NCBI RefSeq assembly: GCF_000165425.1
Contig: NW_001799013.1
Coordinates: 170,463-234,462 of the forward strand
DNA length: 64,000 nucleotides
Direction of reading: 5' to 3'
Source: Paramecium tetraurelia
Taxonomy: Eukaryota; Ciliophora; Oligohymenophorea; Peniculida; Parameciidae
Shown here: positions 61,293 to 64,000 of the stretch, piece by piece
How the letters are laid out: every line of letters begins with the position of its first letter
Numbering within the stretch: the first letter of the stretch is position 1
Notes under the pieces: model-generated
What the model was told of the DNA's origin: nothing
Seen by the model: the letters and a program-made list of their open reading frames with translations, nothing else
Databases searched by the model: none
Translations under genes and position numbers: made by a program

Positions 61293-62425
61293 ATGTATTG
61301 CTTTTTTAAAACCACAACAACAACCAAAAGAAGTTTTCTTGAACTCTAACCTATGGTTTCCTAGTTGCAACAACATGAAGTCCTAGCAATACAGTATGCA
61401 GAACATCTGAGAAATTAAATTATGTTCGGCAACTTTTAATTAATTCCAACTTATATTTAAACTTTCTTTAACAACTTGGTATCAACATTAGATATAATAA
61501 TTAGAGGCCAATCCTAAATAGACAATCATTCTTCCATCCTTAATTCGAATATCAACCAATTGTAAGCAACTCTTAATTGAAGTCTCCATAAAGTAATAAA
61601 ATACTCTATTTCAGATAGTTAAGAAGCTTTTGAAGTAGATTACTTAATGTTATTATACACATTCTGTTGTGAATCTTTGTGTCATTCATTTGAGCAAATC
61701 AAAAATATTAGATAGGCAATTATTGAAGACAGATTACCGAATCCTAACGATGTAGCCTACATTCTTGAAAAATTGAAAGCAGCATACGCTTTGATCAAAC
61801 ATGCCCAAGTGAATTCAAATTCACTACTACCGAACTTACGTAATCAAAGGCCTTAAGAATTTAAAGAATTTACAGAAAAATTTTTTTTTAGATTTAATAC
61901 TTACATTATTGTGATGACAAACTTAATCTATTTTGAAAAATTGAGGGAAACGAATAATTATTAGAATTTGATTAGGCGATAAAATTTATGTGGTACAATG
62001 GTAAATATGTTAATATAATTTGGGAATTTATACGACGATCGATTAGGATAGTACTTATATTACTTATCATTCTACCTAAAATGCCTAGGTTACAAATGTA
62101 TAATTGATAGGTACGAGTACCAAATTTAATAAAATGATTATGCAGAGAAAAGTAATTGGATATTTATTAAATTCAAGGTTATACTGTTATGAGTTAAGAA
62201 ATCCTAGAAATAAGTTCAGAAATTAAAAACATTTGTTAAATAATATTAGTGACAAGGGATTTGAATGAAGATTATATGGATGTATTCAAAATATAGGCGG
62301 AAAGATGGATTCAATTTTCAGATACTCAAGTTAGAGTTTATTCAGGCACTAAAAGAAATCAATAAATAATCTATACTAATGATTCGATTTTACTAAACTC
62401 TGGCCATTTTAATTGTTTGGATTGA
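61293..62425 (+). CDS. hypothetical protein, 361 aa
   Basis: ATG 61293 (MYCFFKTTTTTKRSFLEL) to TGA 62423-62425 with introns at 61562-61582 (21 nt, containing an in-phase TGA) and 62152-62177 (26 nt). The middle is helical (EVDYLMLLYTFCCESLCHS, AYILEKLKAAYALIKHAQ). The C-terminal part looks like an alpha/beta domain: FGNLYDDRLGQYLYYLSFY, ILVTRDLNEDYMDVF, VRVYSGTKRNQQIIYTND and the end LLNSGHFNCLD. That end faintly recalls the GHY/D pattern of OTU-type cysteine proteases, but no catalytic Cys box is evident, so I do not assign it. Confidence 0.7.
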
Positions 62426-62530
62426 TTAATTATGAGATGTTACTCAATAATTCTATTTTTCACTTTATAATATATCATCCCAGATTTGTATTTTATTATT
62501 AAATATTCATTTGGAATACTCATAACGAAA

Positions 62531-63443
62531 ATGGATATTTAACTCAGATACTAGAATGATTAGACTGTCTTTAATGGAGTGGAATCATATGACGATCTTC
62601 AATAAGAAATCTAATTAAAATATCCACTCTTGATAAATATTGAATTGACGTATTAAGATGAAGAGGGCGATGTAATTTAGGTCTCAAATACAAGTGACAT
62701 TATTGCGATAGTAAGAGTATGATTGATGATTTAAAGACAGATTTAAGTAAAGTGATCCTTTAAATGGATGCTTAAATTGATTATGTAAAGTTGGGAGAAT
62801 TAGAAAGACTTGAAAGAGAGGAAGATTAAAGATAGAGATTACTTCAAGATAGAAGAAATCTATTGTAATATGTATATCTATTTTAAGTAATCATTTAGGA
62901 AATAAAAAAAGAAATGGAAAATTATGAAATATTTAATTTAGAGAAGAGTGCGAATGAAAGTAAATACAATGAAGAAATTGAAGAACTAATGGATCGCTGC
63001 AAAAAACTGAAAGATACAGAGAGAGAACCTATTATAGATTTTAAAATAATCTTTTAGAATTCAAACATATTAGGTCTCATTAGAGAGAAGGAATCGAATT
63101 TATTGTTAATGGAAGTATAATTTGATTTCATATTTTATAGGACAAAACAGGTTTCGACACTAAATTACAGTCAATCCAAAGGGAGGTTGATGATGCATTT
63201 GGAAACCTGTTGTAATAAAGAATTTTGGATCATCAGGCTAAGCATAACAATTGGATAGAAAAAAAATGCTAAATTAACAAGATTTACCAAGAATTGCAGA
63301 TATTGGAGACTGAGAAACAGGAGCAATTGGAAAGATTGGATATGATATTGAAAAGATCATAAGAAAATATGGCCAAAATGAAGGCATAGTTAAATTAACC
63401 TCCAAGCAATGATGATTATTAATTTGATTCATTTATGTTTTGA
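62531..63443 (+). CDS. PB1-domain coiled-coil protein
   Basis: 286 residues after introns at 62711-62736 and 63115-63140 (26 nt each), ATG 62531 to TGA 63441-63443. A third in-frame 27-nt GT..AG segment near 62871 may also be an intron. The first ~65 residues form a PB1 domain: MDIQLRYQNDQTVFNGVESY, DDLQQEIQLKYPLL, LTYQDEEGDVIQV. The acidic OPCA cluster (YQDEEGD) is present, while the conserved Lys on the first strand is not obvious, so it is probably a type I PB1 that pairs with a basic partner. A coiled coil follows (MENYEIFNLEKSANESKYNE, LQILETEKQEQLERLDMI). PB1 domains assemble signalling and autophagy scaffolds; partner unknown. Confidence 0.82.
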
Positions 63444-63566
63444 TAGAGTTGAGTCTTCCACCCTATTATTATAAAATTTGTTAAGATGATATAGAAATAT
63501 TAAAGAATTAGGAGTGATATGTGAATTAAATACAATTAAATCCGTTTTTATAATATTTTATTAAAA

Positions 63567-64000
63567 ATGAGAAGTTCGGCATTAGTCATATGTATACTAG
63601 TGTTGGGAAGTGGTAATATTGTATAACATTCTAGCCCTGTCTGCTGAATTGGATTTGGGTACATCCTTATTATCTATGGATTTATCTGATGTGGCCCTTC
63701 TGGATACTACATCGATGAGTTGTTCCACACCCCAGAACGAATTTGAGAGAGTCTCTGCTTAAGTGGCAGCTTGGGCTGATATTGTTCAACATAAGGATTC
63801 CTTACATCGAGATATCGATAGATTAGAGACCATCAAAGAACTCATACAAGAGAGAAAGTTCAAATCATTAGAGAAGTAGTTGAATAAATTGGAATTGCCA
63901 AAGACAGAAAGCAAAATCGGAGAACCTATTTTGGCAGAGTTCAGACAGAAGCTCTAAGGATTGAGCAACCCAGAAACTGCTGATGAATGTGAAGCTACTT
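63567..64000 (+). CDS. secreted coiled-coil protein, 5' part (trichocyst-matrix-like?)
   Basis: ATG 63567 starts a signal peptide, MRSSALVICILVLGS, split from ALSAELDLG by a 22-nt intron (63613-63634). The frame then stays open to the window edge (about 137 residues). It is helical and charged: RVSAQVAAWADIVQHKDSL, HRDIDRLETIKELIQERK. Codons are more GC-rich and more regular than in most neighbours (GCT, GTC, GAG), as in highly expressed ciliate genes. Size class, leader and heptads would fit a trichocyst matrix protein precursor, a crystalline cargo of the secretory granules, but this is a guess from a partial gene. The 3' part lies outside the window. Confidence 0.65.

Noticed and set aside
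61555-61590. In-frame TGA in the hypothetical gene at 61.3-62.4 kb
   Set aside because: It sits in a 21-nt GTAAG..AAG intron; after splicing the frame is open.
62300-62425. OTU/otubain-type deubiquitinase
   Set aside because: Only the final SGHFNCLD recalls the family; no Asp-Gly-x-Cys catalytic box was found.

Overview
The window reads as macronuclear DNA of a ciliate, most likely a Paramecium. It is very AT-rich and gene-dense. Every long reading frame is crossed by TAA and TAG at positions that fit glutamine and ends only at TGA. Genes are split by tiny GT..AG introns of about 19-35 nt. Under the standard code almost nothing is visible; with TAA/TAG read as Gln I resolve about 32 protein genes, and the summed exon lengths come out divisible by three once the introns listed are removed. 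Left part (1-11.3 kb) mixes intact genes and decaying ones: the end of a WD40 protein, two relics of a one-pass membrane protein family, a TPR gene whose repeats each carry an intron at the same point followed by its broken tail, a WD40 gene, a minus-strand secreted H-type lectin and a broken frame upstream of a cytochrome P450. Middle left (11.3-24 kb) holds the P450, three genes of unknown function, then a minus-strand block: a BAH-PHD chromatin reader, a serine/threonine kinase, a 949-residue repeat protein, a protein with eleven PGPG (SHIPPO-like) repeats typical of ciliary microtubule proteins, and an importin-alpha-like protein. Middle (24-44 kb): a dually acylated CDPK, a membrane protein with a degenerate histidine-kinase-like tail, an EF-hand relic, a small Cys-rich membrane protein, a P5B-type ATPase, a zinc-ribbon/WD40 protein, a 2,250-residue VPS13-like lipid-transfer protein and a Ku80 homologue. 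Right part (43.5-64 kb): a membrane protein that may be spliced onto a 1,383-residue coiled-coil protein, a STAND-like NTPase whose P-loop is lost, a FYVE-like zinc-finger protein with a CaaX end, coiled-coil and Kelch proteins, a secreted lectin-like protein, unknown proteins, a PB1-domain protein and the start of another secreted protein. The genes do not form an operon or one pathway. Recurrent themes are calcium signalling (CDPK, EF-hand relic), membranes (P5B ATPase, VPS13), cilia and cytoskeleton (SHIPPO, coiled coils) and chromatin or DNA repair (BAH-PHD, Ku80). The most unusual single object is a 96-bp AT-rich, TA-bounded insertion with an in-frame TGA inside the gene at 59.4-61.2 kb, which could be a retained internal eliminated sequence. 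All translations were done by eye, so single-base slips are possible, above all where I call frameshifts.
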